In this document: positions 16,923 to 25,986 of the stretch, in pieces
Layout: every line of letters starts with the position of its first letter
How positions within the stretch are numbered: the stretch's first letter is position 1
Origin: Bacillota bacterium
Lineage (GTDB): Bacteria > Bacillota > Clostridia > DSM-8532
Assembly: GCA_023415825.1 (NCBI GenBank)
Contig: JAEZJF010000026.1
Span: 1 to 64,000, forward strand
Length of the DNA stretch: 64,000 nucleotides
Direction: 5' to 3'
Program-made: the position numbers and the translations under genes
Notes under the pieces: generated by a model
What the model was told of the DNA's origin: nothing
Seen by the model: only the letters and a program-made list of their open reading frames with translations
Database searches by the model: none

Positions 16923-17886
16923 GCAAATGAGAAAAATTAAAGCGAAAAGAGGTAAAAAGGTAATGACTGTTTTAGCAATTATCATAGGAATCATTATTTG
17001 TCTGAATATTATCGGATTTGCAATCAACAAAATATTTTTTTCAAATGAGCTTGAAGCTGTCTCACCTTATGGACAGTTGGTAGAAGTAAATGAACATAAG
17101 ATGCATGTGTACTCTATGGGTGATGGTGAGAAGACCATTGTGTTGTTACCGGGTTTTGGGGTGGCCCTACCAAGTGCAGACTTTGGCCCGCTCATGAAAG
17201 AGCTTTCTAAGGAATATACTGTTGTTTGCATTGAATATTTCGGTATTGGTTTCAGTGACCAAACAGATACACCACGGACAAATGCAAACTATATGGAAGA
17301 AATCAGAACCGCATTGTCCTTGGCGGGCTTTAAGGCGCCTTATGTCCTGATGCCTCACTCCGCGTCCGGCATTTACAGTGAATATTATGCTGCGAAATAT
17401 CCTGATGAGGTGTCTGCTATTATTATGCTGGACACAACATCAACTGCAAAAACAGGAGCTGGAAATCCTCCTAAATTCTTATACGGAATAGGCAAACTGC
17501 AGCAGGCTTGTGGATTATCACGCATTACATATGGATTGATGCCTCCTTCTCAAAAAGCCGAAAATGGATACACCGAGAAAGAAATCAGTGACTATAAATT
17601 GTTTGCTTATCATGTTCTCAACGATACTATTATTGATCAGTCTTATCGTATGCTTGACAATATTAATGAAGTAAGTGCAATAGCTTTCCCGGAAGAAATA
17701 CCGGTATTGAAGCTCATATCCTCACAAACGGAGAAAAAAGCAGGAGCAGAATATCAGACAAATCACTTAAATAGACTTGGAGCAAAAGCAGAATCAATGA
17801 TTATTGATAGCTCTCATTTTATTTATCAGACTAAAGTTTCAGATATTTGTGATGCGACAAGTCATTTCCTTGGAAAAGCCCACTGA
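16915..17886 (+). CDS. membrane-anchored alpha/beta hydrolase
   Basis: The 323-residue product has a basic N-terminus, one membrane anchor (about residues 16-40) and an alpha/beta hydrolase domain. The nucleophile elbow is P-H-S-A-S with Ser149, and the catalytic His is in 'IDSSHFIYQ'. As in the related protein at 6097-7113, the first Gly of G-x-S-x-G is missing. GTG 16915 overlaps the regulator stop by eight bases; ATG 16927, four residues later, is equally possible because neither has a strong Shine-Dalgarno. The substrate is unknown. A terminator follows. Confidence 0.85.
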   Translation: MSEQMRKIKAKRGKKVMTVLAIIIGIIICLNIIGFAINKIFFSNELEAVSPYGQLVEVNEHKMHVYSMGDGEKTIVLLPGFGVALPSADFGPLMKELSKEYTVVCIEYFGIGFSDQTDTPRTNANYMEEIRTALSLAGFKAPYVLMPHSASGIYSEYYAAKYPDEVSAIIMLDTTSTAKTGAGNPPKFLYGIGKLQQACGLSRITYGLMPPSQKAENGYTEKEISDYKLFAYHVLNDTIIDQSYRMLDNINEVSAIAFPEEIPVLKLISSQTEKKAGAEYQTNHLNRLGAKAESMIIDSSHFIYQTKVSDICDATSHFLGKAH

Positions 17887-17915
17887 ACATTTTTTTTAGT
17901 TTGCTTGGTACATTG

Positions 17916-17943
17916 AAAAGCCCTTGGTTTCAAGGGCTTTTTG
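17916..17943 (+). terminator. intrinsic terminator
   Basis: AAAAGCCCTTG (17916-17926) pairs with CAAGGGCTTTT over the loop GTTT, followed by T residues. The symmetric A/T flanks mean it could also act on the opposite strand. Confidence 0.9.
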
Positions 17944-18081
17944 CTTTACCTCATAAAAATGACCAAATTAAAGGTGAACATACTGCAAAATTCGATTAAT
18001 TTCGCCGTTGTTTTTAATTGTAAATGTATTGTAAAATATTAAAATCAATTCATAATTAAATGAAACGGGAAGGCCACAGCA

Positions 18082-18654
18082 ATGCAGCTAATGGAAGAAC
18101 GTATCCGTAGGGATGGAAAAGTCAAGAACGGACATATTCTGAAAGTAGACAGCTTTCTTAACCAGCAGATGGACATCACCCTTTTTGAAGAAATGGCTGA
18201 TGAGTTCTGGCGGTTGTTTGGTGACTCAAATGTGACAAAGATACTCACCATTGAGGCCTCAGGAATCGGTATCGCCTGTATAGCGGCTCAAAAATTCAAA
18301 TGCCCCGTTGTTTTCGCCAAGAAAAATAAAACCAGAAATATCAGTGATGAGGTATATACTGCTAAGGTTGAATCCTTCACACACAGTAAGATATATGACA
18401 TCATTGTATCTAAAGAATATTTGAATCCCAAGGACAGAATTTTAATCATAGACGATTTTCTTGCTAACGGTGCAGCGTTGACCGGTCTTGTAAGCCTGGT
18501 CAACGCTGCCGGCGCTTTCCTTGTAGGCGCGGGAATTGCCATCGAAAAGGCCTTTCAGCCTGGAGGTGAGATGATCAGAGTACAAGGGATACGTGTAGAA
18601 TCCTTAGCCAAAATTAAATCAATGAATGAAGACGGCAGTATCGAATTTTGTTAA
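18082..18654 (+). CDS. xpt: xanthine phosphoribosyltransferase
   Basis: Xpt makes XMP from xanthine and PRPP in purine salvage. The 190-residue protein has the family hallmarks 'LKVDSFLNQQMDI', 'TIEASGIG', 'PVVFAKK' and the PRPP loop 'ILIIDDFLANGAA' (about 121-133), and 'IEKAFQPGG'. No purine riboswitch is visible upstream (17944-18081), unlike Bacillus xpt-pbuX. GGGAAGG precedes the ATG. The nucleoside-type ABC importer encoded next suggests a salvage unit, although a terminator separates them. Confidence 0.95.
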   Translation: MQLMEERIRRDGKVKNGHILKVDSFLNQQMDITLFEEMADEFWRLFGDSNVTKILTIEASGIGIACIAAQKFKCPVVFAKKNKTRNISDEVYTAKVESFTHSKIYDIIVSKEYLNPKDRILIIDDFLANGAALTGLVSLVNAAGAFLVGAGIAIEKAFQPGGEMIRVQGIRVESLAKIKSMNEDGSIEFC

Positions 18655-18668
18655 GCGCCGTCTTTTTT
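18631..18668 (+). terminator. intrinsic terminator formed partly by the xpt coding end
   Basis: GACGGC (18631-18636, inside the last codons of xpt) pairs with GCCGTC (18657-18662), followed by TTTTTT. The loop is 20 bases. Strength is moderate, so some read-through into the transporter genes is likely. Confidence 0.65.
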
Positions 18669-18710
18669 AGTTTACAATATTATTTTAATTTATATTATGG
18701 AGGAAAGATG

Positions 18711-19922
18711 ATGAAAAAACTACTTTCACTGTTACTCATTGTGGTAATGGCCTTTACCGTGGTGGCATGCGGTAATGCAGCACCTGCTGCTTCAGGAAGT
18801 CCCTCGGCTAATTCGCCTGAGCCCACAGCCACGCCGGAAGATGTGGTCAAGGCTGCCGGTGTTGCCAAGGAAGACCTGAAGATTGGATTTATCCACATCT
18901 CCGACCCTTCCGACAAAGGCTATACCTACAACCATGATCTGGGCACCTGGGCGATGGTCAAGGCGCTGGGTCTCAACGAAAATCAGATCATCAACAAGTA
19001 CAACATCGGCGAGGATGAAGGCTGTGCCACTGCCATCGACGAGCTTATCGAGGCAGGCTGCCAGATTATCTTTGCCACAAGCTTCGGCCATGGAGACTAT
19101 ATGAAGGAAGCGGCCGCTGCCAACCCTGAAATCCAGTTCTGTCATGCAACTGGTGACCTGGCTTCCAAAGCCGGGCTCAGCAATTTCCACAACTACTTTA
19201 CATCTATTTACGAGGCACGTTATCTTGCTGGTATCGCCGCTGGTTTGAAGCTCAACGAGTTGAACGAGACCAAGCTTGGTTATGTCGCGGCGTTTGAATG
19301 CGCAGAGGTTGTTTCTGGATTAACTGCATTCTATCTTGGTGCTAAATCTGTTACTCCCAATGCAACTATGGATGTTATTTATACCAACTCGTGGCATGAC
19401 CCCATCGCCGAAGCACAGGTTGCTCAAACCCTCATTGATGGTGGCTGCAAGGTCATCGCCCAGCATTCCGACTCCACAGCTCCGGCAACAACGGCAGAAT
19501 CTAATAAAGTATTCCAGGTTGGCTACAATGCCGATATGATCGAAGCTGCTCCCAATGCTTCCCTTATATCTGCACGGAGTGACTGGAGCATTTATTTAAC
19601 CTTTGCTGTTCAGAGCATTATTGACGGTACAACTATTCCTACAGACTGGTGCCAGGGCTTGTCCGAGGGTGCTGTTTACTTAAGCCCCCTGAATTCAAAG
19701 ATTGCTGCTGCAGGTACCCAGGAAGCAATTGACAAGGCTGCTGAAGACATTAAAGCCGGTAATCTGCATGTCTTTGCTGGTCCGCTGTCAGGTAAGGGCT
19801 CCAACTGGGGCACTGAGGGCACTATCGAGGTCAAGGCCGGAGAATGGTTCAAAGAGTCCGATACACAATCCGCACCTTATTGGTACTATATCATTGACGG
19901 TGTTAATGTTTTAGGTAAATAG
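18711..19922 (+). CDS. BMP family substrate-binding lipoprotein (nucleoside ABC importer)
   Basis: This 403-residue lipoprotein has a signal peptide ending in the lipobox 'VVACG', then an A/S/P-rich linker and a Bmp/PnrA domain ('IGFIHISDPSDKGYTYNHDLG', with later 'DGGCKVIAQHSD'). The family binds purine nucleosides on the outer face of the membrane and delivers them to a YufO/P/Q-type ABC importer, encoded directly after it. ATG 18711 gives good spacing from GGAGG; the longer frame from 18648 lacks a leader-like start. Neighbouring xpt supports purine salvage. Confidence 0.92.
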   Translation: MKKLLSLLLIVVMAFTVVACGNAAPAASGSPSANSPEPTATPEDVVKAAGVAKEDLKIGFIHISDPSDKGYTYNHDLGTWAMVKALGLNENQIINKYNIGEDEGCATAIDELIEAGCQIIFATSFGHGDYMKEAAAANPEIQFCHATGDLASKAGLSNFHNYFTSIYEARYLAGIAAGLKLNELNETKLGYVAAFECAEVVSGLTAFYLGAKSVTPNATMDVIYTNSWHDPIAEAQVAQTLIDGGCKVIAQHSDSTAPATTAESNKVFQVGYNADMIEAAPNASLISARSDWSIYLTFAVQSIIDGTTIPTDWCQGLSEGAVYLSPLNSKIAAAGTQEAIDKAAEDIKAGNLHVFAGPLSGKGSNWGTEGTIEVKAGEWFKESDTQSAPYWYYIIDGVNVLGK

Positions 19923-20030
19923 AGAAATCTTGATTTAATTGATGGGGATGTACGAAAGCATAAATGATGTTGCAGGTTTTCGTCCATCCCTGTTCTTCTT
20001 CTTTACAAAACTTTAGAGAGGGTGGCTTGG

Positions 20031-21569
20031 GTGAGCCCTGTAAATGCTATTGAGCTTAGTGATATTACCAAAAGCTTTGGCGGAGTTGCAGCCAATAATC
20101 GGGTAAGTCTTGAGGTTCGCTGGGGAGAGATACTTTCCTTGCTGGGGGAAAACGGCAGCGGAAAGACAACATTGATGAATATCCTGGCTGGTATCTATTA
20201 TCCAGACAGCGGTAAAATCTTCTTGAACGGCAATGAGGTTACCATCCGTTCGCCGAAGGACGCCTTTGGATTGGGAATAGGGATGATCCACCAGCATTTT
20301 AAACTGGTGGATAACATGACTGCCGCAGAAAATATCGTTTTGGGATTAAAAGGCAAGGGCAGGCTTGACAGAAAAAGAATATCCGCAAAGGTAAGGGAGA
20401 TTAGTGAACGCTACGGCTTTAGCATCAATCCGGAGCGTAAAATTTATGACATGTCGGTGTCCGAAAAGCAGACAGTTGAGATCATAAAGGTGCTTTACCG
20501 CAATGCTGAGATATTGATTCTGGACGAGCCCACTGCAGTTTTAACAGCTCAAGAGTCTGAAAAGCTCTTTGCTGTTTTGCGGAAAATGCGTGATGACGGT
20601 AAATCGATTATTATCATTACACATAAAATGCAGGAGGTCTTGACGGTTTCCGACAGAGTAGCGGTATTGCGCAAGGGGGAGTATGTAGGTACAGTCAGTA
20701 CCTCCGAAGCAACCGCACAATCCCTTACCGAGATGATGGTGGGACGTACGGTCAGTCTGAACATTGAACGACCTGAACCGGTGAATCCGACCCCGCGTAT
20801 GATCGCTAAAGGCATCAACTGCATGAACGAAGAGGGAACTAAAATACTGGATGATATCAGCTTTACGGCTTATGGCGGCGAAATCCTTGGTATTGCAGGG
20901 ATATCCGGATGCGGTCAGAAAGAGCTGTTGGAAGGCATTGCCGGATTATATCCCCTCAGCGAGGGGAGCAGTGTTTTATACTACCCTGATGATACGGGAG
21001 AGGCTACCGAGCTTGTAGGCAAACGCCCCATGCAGATCAGGAAGCTGGGGGTGGCCCTGTCCTTTGTGCCCGAGGATCGCCTGGGAATGGGATTGGTCGG
21101 AAGCATGGACATGGCCGATAATATGATGCTTAGAAGCTATCTGAAAGGAAAGCTTGGATTTACTGACCGCAAGCCTCCGAGAAAGCTCGCAGAGGATGTC
21201 ATCGAACAGCTTGAGGTTGTAACACCCGGTGTCAGTACGCCGGTCAGTAAGCTTTCGGGAGGAAATGTACAAAAGGTCCTTGTGGGGCGAGAAATTGCAG
21301 CAGCACCTAAAGTCCTCATGACGGCCTATGCCGTCCGAGGTCTCGATATCAACACCTCTTATACCATCTATTCGCTGCTCAACGAGCAGAAAAAGGCGGG
21401 AGTGGCGGTCATCTATGTGGGAGAGGATCTGGATGTGCTCATAGAGCTCTGTGACCGGATTCTTGTTCTTTGTGGTGGTAAAGTCAGCGGCATTGTTGAC
21501 GGACGAAACGCCACCAAGGAAGAGGTTGGACTTTTGATGACCGGCATAGGAGAGGAGGGGACGAAATGA
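20031..21569 (+). CDS. ABC transporter ATP-binding protein, nucleoside importer (two NBDs)
   Basis: The product of about 512 residues contains two nucleotide-binding domains in tandem, as in YufO/RbsA-type proteins. NBD1 is complete: Walker A 'GENGSGKTT', 'MSVSEKQTVEI' in the signature position and Walker B 'ILILDEPTAVL'. NBD2 (from about residue 260) has a degenerate Walker A 'GISGCGQKE', an intact 'LSGGN' signature, and 'AYAVRGLD' in place of the usual Q-P-T-R-G-L-D. GTG 20031 is preferred because GAGAGGG lies upstream; GTG 20022 adds three residues. It overlaps the next permease gene by four bases. Confidence 0.9.
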   Translation: MSPVNAIELSDITKSFGGVAANNRVSLEVRWGEILSLLGENGSGKTTLMNILAGIYYPDSGKIFLNGNEVTIRSPKDAFGLGIGMIHQHFKLVDNMTAAENIVLGLKGKGRLDRKRISAKVREISERYGFSINPERKIYDMSVSEKQTVEIIKVLYRNAEILILDEPTAVLTAQESEKLFAVLRKMRDDGKSIIIITHKMQEVLTVSDRVAVLRKGEYVGTVSTSEATAQSLTEMMVGRTVSLNIERPEPVNPTPRMIAKGINCMNEEGTKILDDISFTAYGGEILGIAGISGCGQKELLEGIAGLYPLSEGSSVLYYPDDTGEATELVGKRPMQIRKLGVALSFVPEDRLGMGLVGSMDMADNMMLRSYLKGKLGFTDRKPPRKLAEDVIEQLEVVTPGVSTPVSKLSGGNVQKVLVGREIAAAPKVLMTAYAVRGLDINTSYTIYSLLNEQKKAGVAVIYVGEDLDVLIELCDRILVLCGGKVSGIVDGRNATKEEVGLLMTGIGEEGTK

Positions 21570-22678
21570 GCGTATCCAAAAGCAGTGAAATAAAAGAACC
21601 CCTTATAAGAATCGCCAGGCGTATGGATATTTCACCGGCAAAATCATGGAGCATACGCATCATGGCTGTCCTTCTGGCACTTGCATCAGGGGGGTTATTA
21701 ATACTGGCCTTGGGCCATAACCCCATTGCCGTTTACAGGGATATGATATCAGGCTCACTTTCCACAAAAACGGCGGTTGTCGCAACTGCAAAAATTGCCA
21801 TACCCCTTCTGGGGGCAGCGCTTTCCATTGCACCAGCCTTCAGAATGAGGTTTTGGAATATCGGTGCAGAGGGGCAAATACTGGCAGGAGCCATTGCTGC
21901 GTCTTATTTTGCTCTCTTTCAATATCAGAACATGCCGCGCCCAGTGCTTCTTGTCGTTATGTTTGTTGCGGCGGTAGCAGCAGGGGGCATATGGGGCCTT
22001 ATTCCGGCAATTTTCAAAGCGAAGTGGGGTACGAATGAAACGCTTTTCACTCTGATGCTCAATTATATTGTACTCAACATTGTGACCTATTTGCGTACAG
22101 GCCCGTGGAAAAGTCCGTCAAGCAGCGGTTTCCCCAAAATCGCCATGTTTGATGCCTCAGCCCGGCTTCCAAGTGTTTTTGGAGTACATATAGGCTGGAT
22201 CATTGTACTGGTTCTTGCGGTATTTATGTATATTTACATGAAGCATACCCAGCATGGCTATGAGATCGCTGTTGTAGGCGAGAGTGAGCACACTGCCAAG
22301 TATGTGGGTATGAATGTCCCCAAAGTTATCATGAGAACTGTTTTTATATCGGGTGCAATTGCCGGTATGGTCGGCTTTCTGATCGTATCGGGTTCCAGCT
22401 ATACCTTGACAGACAATACGGCCGGAGGATACGGCTTTACGGCCATTACTGTAGCCTGGCTATCCAAGCTCAATCCCTTTGCCATGATCGTCATATCGAT
22501 TTTCCTCGCTATTCTGACAAAGGGCTCGAACACCATTCAAACCAATTTTAAAATACCGGCATCCGCATCCGAGGTACTGATAGGCATTATTCTGTTTTTC
22601 ATGCTGGGTTGCGAATTTTTTATCAATTACCGTTTAATATTCCGAGGCAGTAAGAAAATGGAGGTGCCCCATGACTGA
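21566..22678 (+). CDS. ABC transporter permease, nucleoside importer subunit 1
   Basis: This 370-residue membrane protein belongs to the BPD_transp_2 family (YufP-like), with about ten hydrophobic segments and the conserved 'WNIGAEGQILAGAI' and 'VGESEHTAKYVGMN' cytoplasmic loop that contacts the ATPase. It overlaps the ATPase gene (ATGA) and the next permease gene by eight bases, so all subunits are translated together. It forms the transmembrane channel with the following gene product. Confidence 0.92.
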   Translation: MSVSKSSEIKEPLIRIARRMDISPAKSWSIRIMAVLLALASGGLLILALGHNPIAVYRDMISGSLSTKTAVVATAKIAIPLLGAALSIAPAFRMRFWNIGAEGQILAGAIAASYFALFQYQNMPRPVLLVVMFVAAVAAGGIWGLIPAIFKAKWGTNETLFTLMLNYIVLNIVTYLRTGPWKSPSSSGFPKIAMFDASARLPSVFGVHIGWIIVLVLAVFMYIYMKHTQHGYEIAVVGESEHTAKYVGMNVPKVIMRTVFISGAIAGMVGFLIVSGSSYTLTDNTAGGYGFTAITVAWLSKLNPFAMIVISIFLAILTKGSNTIQTNFKIPASASEVLIGIILFFMLGCEFFINYRLIFRGSKKMEVPHD

Positions 22679-23657
22679 TATTATGAATTTTATCGTAGCC
22701 GCCGTTCTTGCTGCTTGTCCTCTGCTGCTTGGTACATTGGGTGAGAGCCTTACCGAAAAATCAGGCAACCTCAATCTCGGCGTGGAAGGCCTGATGTTTA
22801 TGGGAGGCATTGCAGGAATCGCTGGCTCATTTTACTATGAGCGTTCAGTCTCCGAGCCTGTGGCATGGGTTTCTGTCCTCATTGCCATAATATGTGCTTT
22901 TTTATGCGCCGCTTTTGGGTCTTTTATTTACAGCGTCATTACCATAACCCTAAGGGCAAACCAAAATGTTACAGGCCTTGCCCTGACGATTTTCGGAATT
23001 GGCTTTGGCAATTTCTTCGGTGAGTACATCGGAAATTCAACCGGCGGTTATGTAGCTGTTAGTGCGGTCACCAAAGCCGGATTCAATAATGCATTGTTTC
23101 CTGGGCTTGCTCAAATTCCTGTGGTGGGAAAGCTCCTGTTTTCCTACAATTTTATGGTGTATCTCAGCATTGGGATTGCTCTATTAATGTGGTATTTTCT
23201 AAGCTGTACACGAAAGGGCCTAAACCTTCGAGCTGTGGGAGAGAGGCATGCGGCGGCTGACGCAGCGGGCATTAATGTCACGGCGTATAAGTATCTGGCT
23301 ACCTGTATCGGAGGCGGAATCTCCGGTCTTGGCGGACTTTACATTGTCATGAACTCATCCAATGGAGTCGGTGGAGTGTGGGTGCATAACTGTATCGGAG
23401 GATATGGCTGGCTGTCTGTTGCCCTGGTTATTTTCGCAGCATGGCATCCTTCAAGAGCATTGCTCTGCTCTCTGGCTTTTGGTGCGCTTTCTGTTATGCG
23501 GTATTACTTCCCTGTAAGCTTTATTCCGATTTCCATCTATGAAATCTTCCCGTATCTTGCCACGGTCATCGTGCTCATCACGGTAAGCATGCGTAAAAGG
23601 CGTGAAAATCAGCCTCCGGCGAGTCTGGGGCAGGCATATTTCAGAGAGGAACGGTAG
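22671..23657 (+). CDS. ABC transporter permease, nucleoside importer subunit 2
   Basis: The 328-residue product is the YufQ-like partner permease: 'GNLNLGVEGLMFMGGI' near the N-terminus, about nine hydrophobic segments, and the coupling loop 'LRAVGERHAAADAAGINV'. It ends the four-gene importer operon, and a terminator lies 25 bases downstream. The BMP binding protein together with these two permeases suggests import of purine nucleosides. Confidence 0.92.
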   Translation: MTDIMNFIVAAVLAACPLLLGTLGESLTEKSGNLNLGVEGLMFMGGIAGIAGSFYYERSVSEPVAWVSVLIAIICAFLCAAFGSFIYSVITITLRANQNVTGLALTIFGIGFGNFFGEYIGNSTGGYVAVSAVTKAGFNNALFPGLAQIPVVGKLLFSYNFMVYLSIGIALLMWYFLSCTRKGLNLRAVGERHAAADAAGINVTAYKYLATCIGGGISGLGGLYIVMNSSNGVGGVWVHNCIGGYGWLSVALVIFAAWHPSRALLCSLAFGALSVMRYYFPVSFIPISIYEIFPYLATVIVLITVSMRKRRENQPPASLGQAYFREER

Positions 23658-23682
23658 TATTAACCTTTAAAAATTGTATCGC

Positions 23683-23716
23683 AATGGTCACCTCTACAAA
23701 GGTGGCCATTTTTGTA
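23683..23716 (+). terminator. intrinsic terminator of the importer operon
   Basis: AATGGTCACCT pairs with AGGTGGCCATT (one G-T wobble) over the loop CTACAA, followed by TTTTG. Confidence 0.88.
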
Positions 23717-23814
23717 TACGGTGTTATTGTCCTATGATGGTCTCTGGCCTCATATAATTTAGTGCTGAATTAAGTGTAAGCCATTCAACACTTTAAGTGA
23801 TAGGAGACTACAAA

Positions 23815-24768
23815 ATGAGATCACGCAAAGAAAGTAAATTATTAGGCCAACAGGAATTAAATGATGACAGCGTGCAGAATTGTGTCCAGCAAGAAGATGA
23901 TCCTAAAAAAAACCGTATACGCATGCCTGCTAATTTACCGAGAAAATGGTCAGAATTATCCTATGCAGGCGAAAAAAGAGTCCCTATAGGAATAGACCCT
24001 ACTGCAGGTTCCTGGCCGCTATATTACTTCACGCGTCTTTATAATGGAAAATTTGCTAATCTGGCAGGAATACCTGTCGACTTTGAGATACAAAACCCGA
24101 ACAATTTTAATTTTGATACCGAACTGGTGATTGTAAAGGAAGCACTCAAGAATTTGAATCCCTATCTAAAGCAATCAGTCCTTTATTGGGGAGATGGACC
24201 GGCCACCAAACAATGGACCCCAATCATTGACCGACTGATCGATACATATGGATTATCACCGGTAAGGGCTGCCCGTGTGCTGGCTGTTGTGCAGGCAGCC
24301 ATTAATGATGCTTTTGTTATTACCTGGTATTACAAGTATCTATGGGACATTGCCCGTCCAAACCAATTGGATCAGAAATTGCTGACCTTTATTTGTACAC
24401 CTAAATTTCCTTCATACCCTTCCGGCCACTCCGTGATATCTGGAACTGCTGAAGTTATTCTCAGTTACTTTTTCCCACCGGAGGCAGATCGATTAAAAGA
24501 GCTTGCTGAGGAAAATGGTATTTCACGTTTGTATGGAGGCATACATTTCCTTCCCGATATTACTGAGGGTCTCAGATTAGGCCGCCAAATCGGCCGTATT
24601 GTTGTGGACATTGTCAAAAATCAGTTTGATAATGAACAAAGTCAAATAGACTATCCCATTACTGTGGATCGGAATGCTGTCTTGCCGCCGCCTCCTTATG
24701 TGCAGGTCATTCCTTTCCCTGACCGTGCAAGGGCATGTGATTTGCCATTATTGCCGCCTGATTGTTGA
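23815..24768 (+). CDS. vanadium-dependent haloperoxidase / PAP2-fold protein
   Basis: The 317-residue protein carries the three vanadate/phosphate-binding motifs of the haloperoxidase-PAP2 superfamily: 'KYLWDIARP' (K-x6-RP), 'PSYPSGHS' (PSGH) and 'SRLYGGIHFLPD' (SR-x5-H). There is no signal peptide. It may be a phosphatase or a haloperoxidase; the motifs do not decide. ATG 23815 follows TAGGAGA at good spacing, so GTG 23797 is rejected. It is convergent, with two bases between stops, with a conserved gene on the other strand. Confidence 0.88.
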   Translation: MRSRKESKLLGQQELNDDSVQNCVQQEDDPKKNRIRMPANLPRKWSELSYAGEKRVPIGIDPTAGSWPLYYFTRLYNGKFANLAGIPVDFEIQNPNNFNFDTELVIVKEALKNLNPYLKQSVLYWGDGPATKQWTPIIDRLIDTYGLSPVRAARVLAVVQAAINDAFVITWYYKYLWDIARPNQLDQKLLTFICTPKFPSYPSGHSVISGTAEVILSYFFPPEADRLKELAEENGISRLYGGIHFLPDITEGLRLGRQIGRIVVDIVKNQFDNEQSQIDYPITVDRNAVLPPPPYVQVIPFPDRARACDLPLLPPDC

Positions 24769-24770
24769 AT

Positions 24771-25274
24771 CTATTGCATCCGACACATCACGATAACTTC
24801 GTAGGGGGCAGTCTGGGCCGGTATGCTCTTTGTAGTTGGACCATAGACTACTATCAAATCGCGGTTTGCTGGGTTTACTGTAAAGGCCTGCCCATTTTCA
24901 AGCACTATTCGAGTATTTGGGAAGAGGTTTAATTTTAGCTGGCCGTCACTGCTTACCAGTTGTGAATCAAAATAGTCTACTTTAACATTTTGATAAGGTG
25001 AAGTTCTGGCCATCACAAGTGCCCGATACTGCGGCGGATAAATCAATGGAACCGGGGCATTTGCGTCATAAAAGCCGATTACTTCATCACCGACTGTTAT
25101 CATGACATGGTCTACAAAATAAGTAGTCGGAGTGACGACGAAGTTGACTATATTTCCATTTGCGTCTTGGACAGTTATGAGCTTATTGCAGCCCGCCAAC
25201 TGTTCATTTCCTGCCCAGAAGTCACTGATAGTGGTAACCATTCCTGAAAAATATCCAAAACGATGCATTTCCAT
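24771..25274 (-). CDS. conserved hypothetical protein next to the haloperoxidase-like gene
   Basis: The 167-residue protein has regular beta-rich composition with glycine-proline turns ('FVVTPTTYFVD', 'LIYPPQYRALVMAR', 'IVVYGPTTKSIPAQT'). I recall similar proteins in Desulfitobacterium-like Firmicutes but no function; this was not checked by search. No signal peptide or membrane segment is seen. GAGGAAG precedes the ATG at somewhat long spacing. The convergent layout with the haloperoxidase-like gene may be incidental or a conserved pairing. Confidence 0.8.
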   Translation of the reverse strand: MEMHRFGYFSGMVTTISDFWAGNEQLAGCNKLITVQDANGNIVNFVVTPTTYFVDHVMITVGDEVIGFYDANAPVPLIYPPQYRALVMARTSPYQNVKVDYFDSQLVSSDGQLKLNLFPNTRIVLENGQAFTVNPANRDLIVVYGPTTKSIPAQTAPYEVIVMCRMQ

Positions 25275-25371
25275 AATAACTACGCTTCCTCACACTTGTA
25301 CTTCTATAGAATATGAGGGTTACAGGCTTTCTGCTATCTTCTTCAATAGTTTGCGGCGATCATCCGACCGT

Positions 25372-25851
25372 TTATTTATTATTTATCAGATCCTCAATTT
25401 CACTCAAATGCAGCTTGAAATGCCGCAGATAATCAATAATCATTGCTTTAAGCGAGATAGCTTTATTTAGTGCGCTAATCCATACATTGTCCAATTTTTC
25501 CATGTCTACGTTGTTTATAACATGGACAATATGAAGATTGGAGTATTTCCATAATTCAACTGAATCCTTCCATTTTTCATCTTGATAATTTTGTATTGCA
25601 ATCCATCTGTCATTATTGCCGAGGTTAGCGTAATCGGGAAAAATCAAAGGACTAGCGTGATATTGCAAATGTATTATCCTATGTGTATTGTTGGAAGCCG
25701 AATCGACCATATGTCCGACAATCTGCTTGATTGTCCTGTTTTGACTGTTTCTCCTTTTGATTAGCATATCTTCTGGAAGCTGCGATAATTTCGGCGCCCA
25801 TTCATCGACCAAACTTATTAGCTCCAAATTGTTATTCTTAAACTCGTTCAT
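25372..25851 (-). CDS. DinB family protein
   Basis: The 159-residue protein shows the DinB/YfiT four-helix pattern with its three spaced histidines for a metal site: 'IVGHMVDSASNNTHRI' and a C-terminal 'RHFKLHLSEIEDL'. Members are metal-dependent transferases such as bacillithiol- or mycothiol-linked enzymes, or of unknown role. The start ATG 25851 follows AAAGGGGA at spacing eight; the longer TTG frame to 25869 includes the ribosome binding site itself. It is divergent from the LysR gene. Confidence 0.88.
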   Translation of the reverse strand: MNEFKNNNLELISLVDEWAPKLSQLPEDMLIKRRNSQNRTIKQIVGHMVDSASNNTHRIIHLQYHASPLIFPDYANLGNNDRWIAIQNYQDEKWKDSVELWKYSNLHIVHVINNVDMEKLDNVWISALNKAISLKAMIIDYLRHFKLHLSEIEDLINNK

Positions 25852-25942
25852 GCTAAAATCCCCTTTCAATTCTAATTAAAAAAACATTTAGAAATATTAG
25901 ATAGTATGGTAACATATAGTGAACATACAGTAAAATTGATAA

Positions 25943-25967
25943 ATTCTATACAATTATTCGATAGAAT
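25943..25967 (+). promoter_or_regulatory. candidate LysR-type operator
   Basis: ATTCTAT (25943-25949) and ATAGAAT (25961-25967) are a perfect 7-bp inverted repeat separated by 11 bases, the classical T-N11-A layout of LysR-family binding sites. It lies between the divergent DinB and LysR genes, 20 bases before the LysR start. Confidence 0.65.
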
Positions 25968-25986
25968 CGATTAGTAGGTACGAACA

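Noticed and set aside
17944..18081. Purine riboswitch before xpt
   Set aside because: The conserved loop and junction sequences of the purine aptamer are not present in this stretch.
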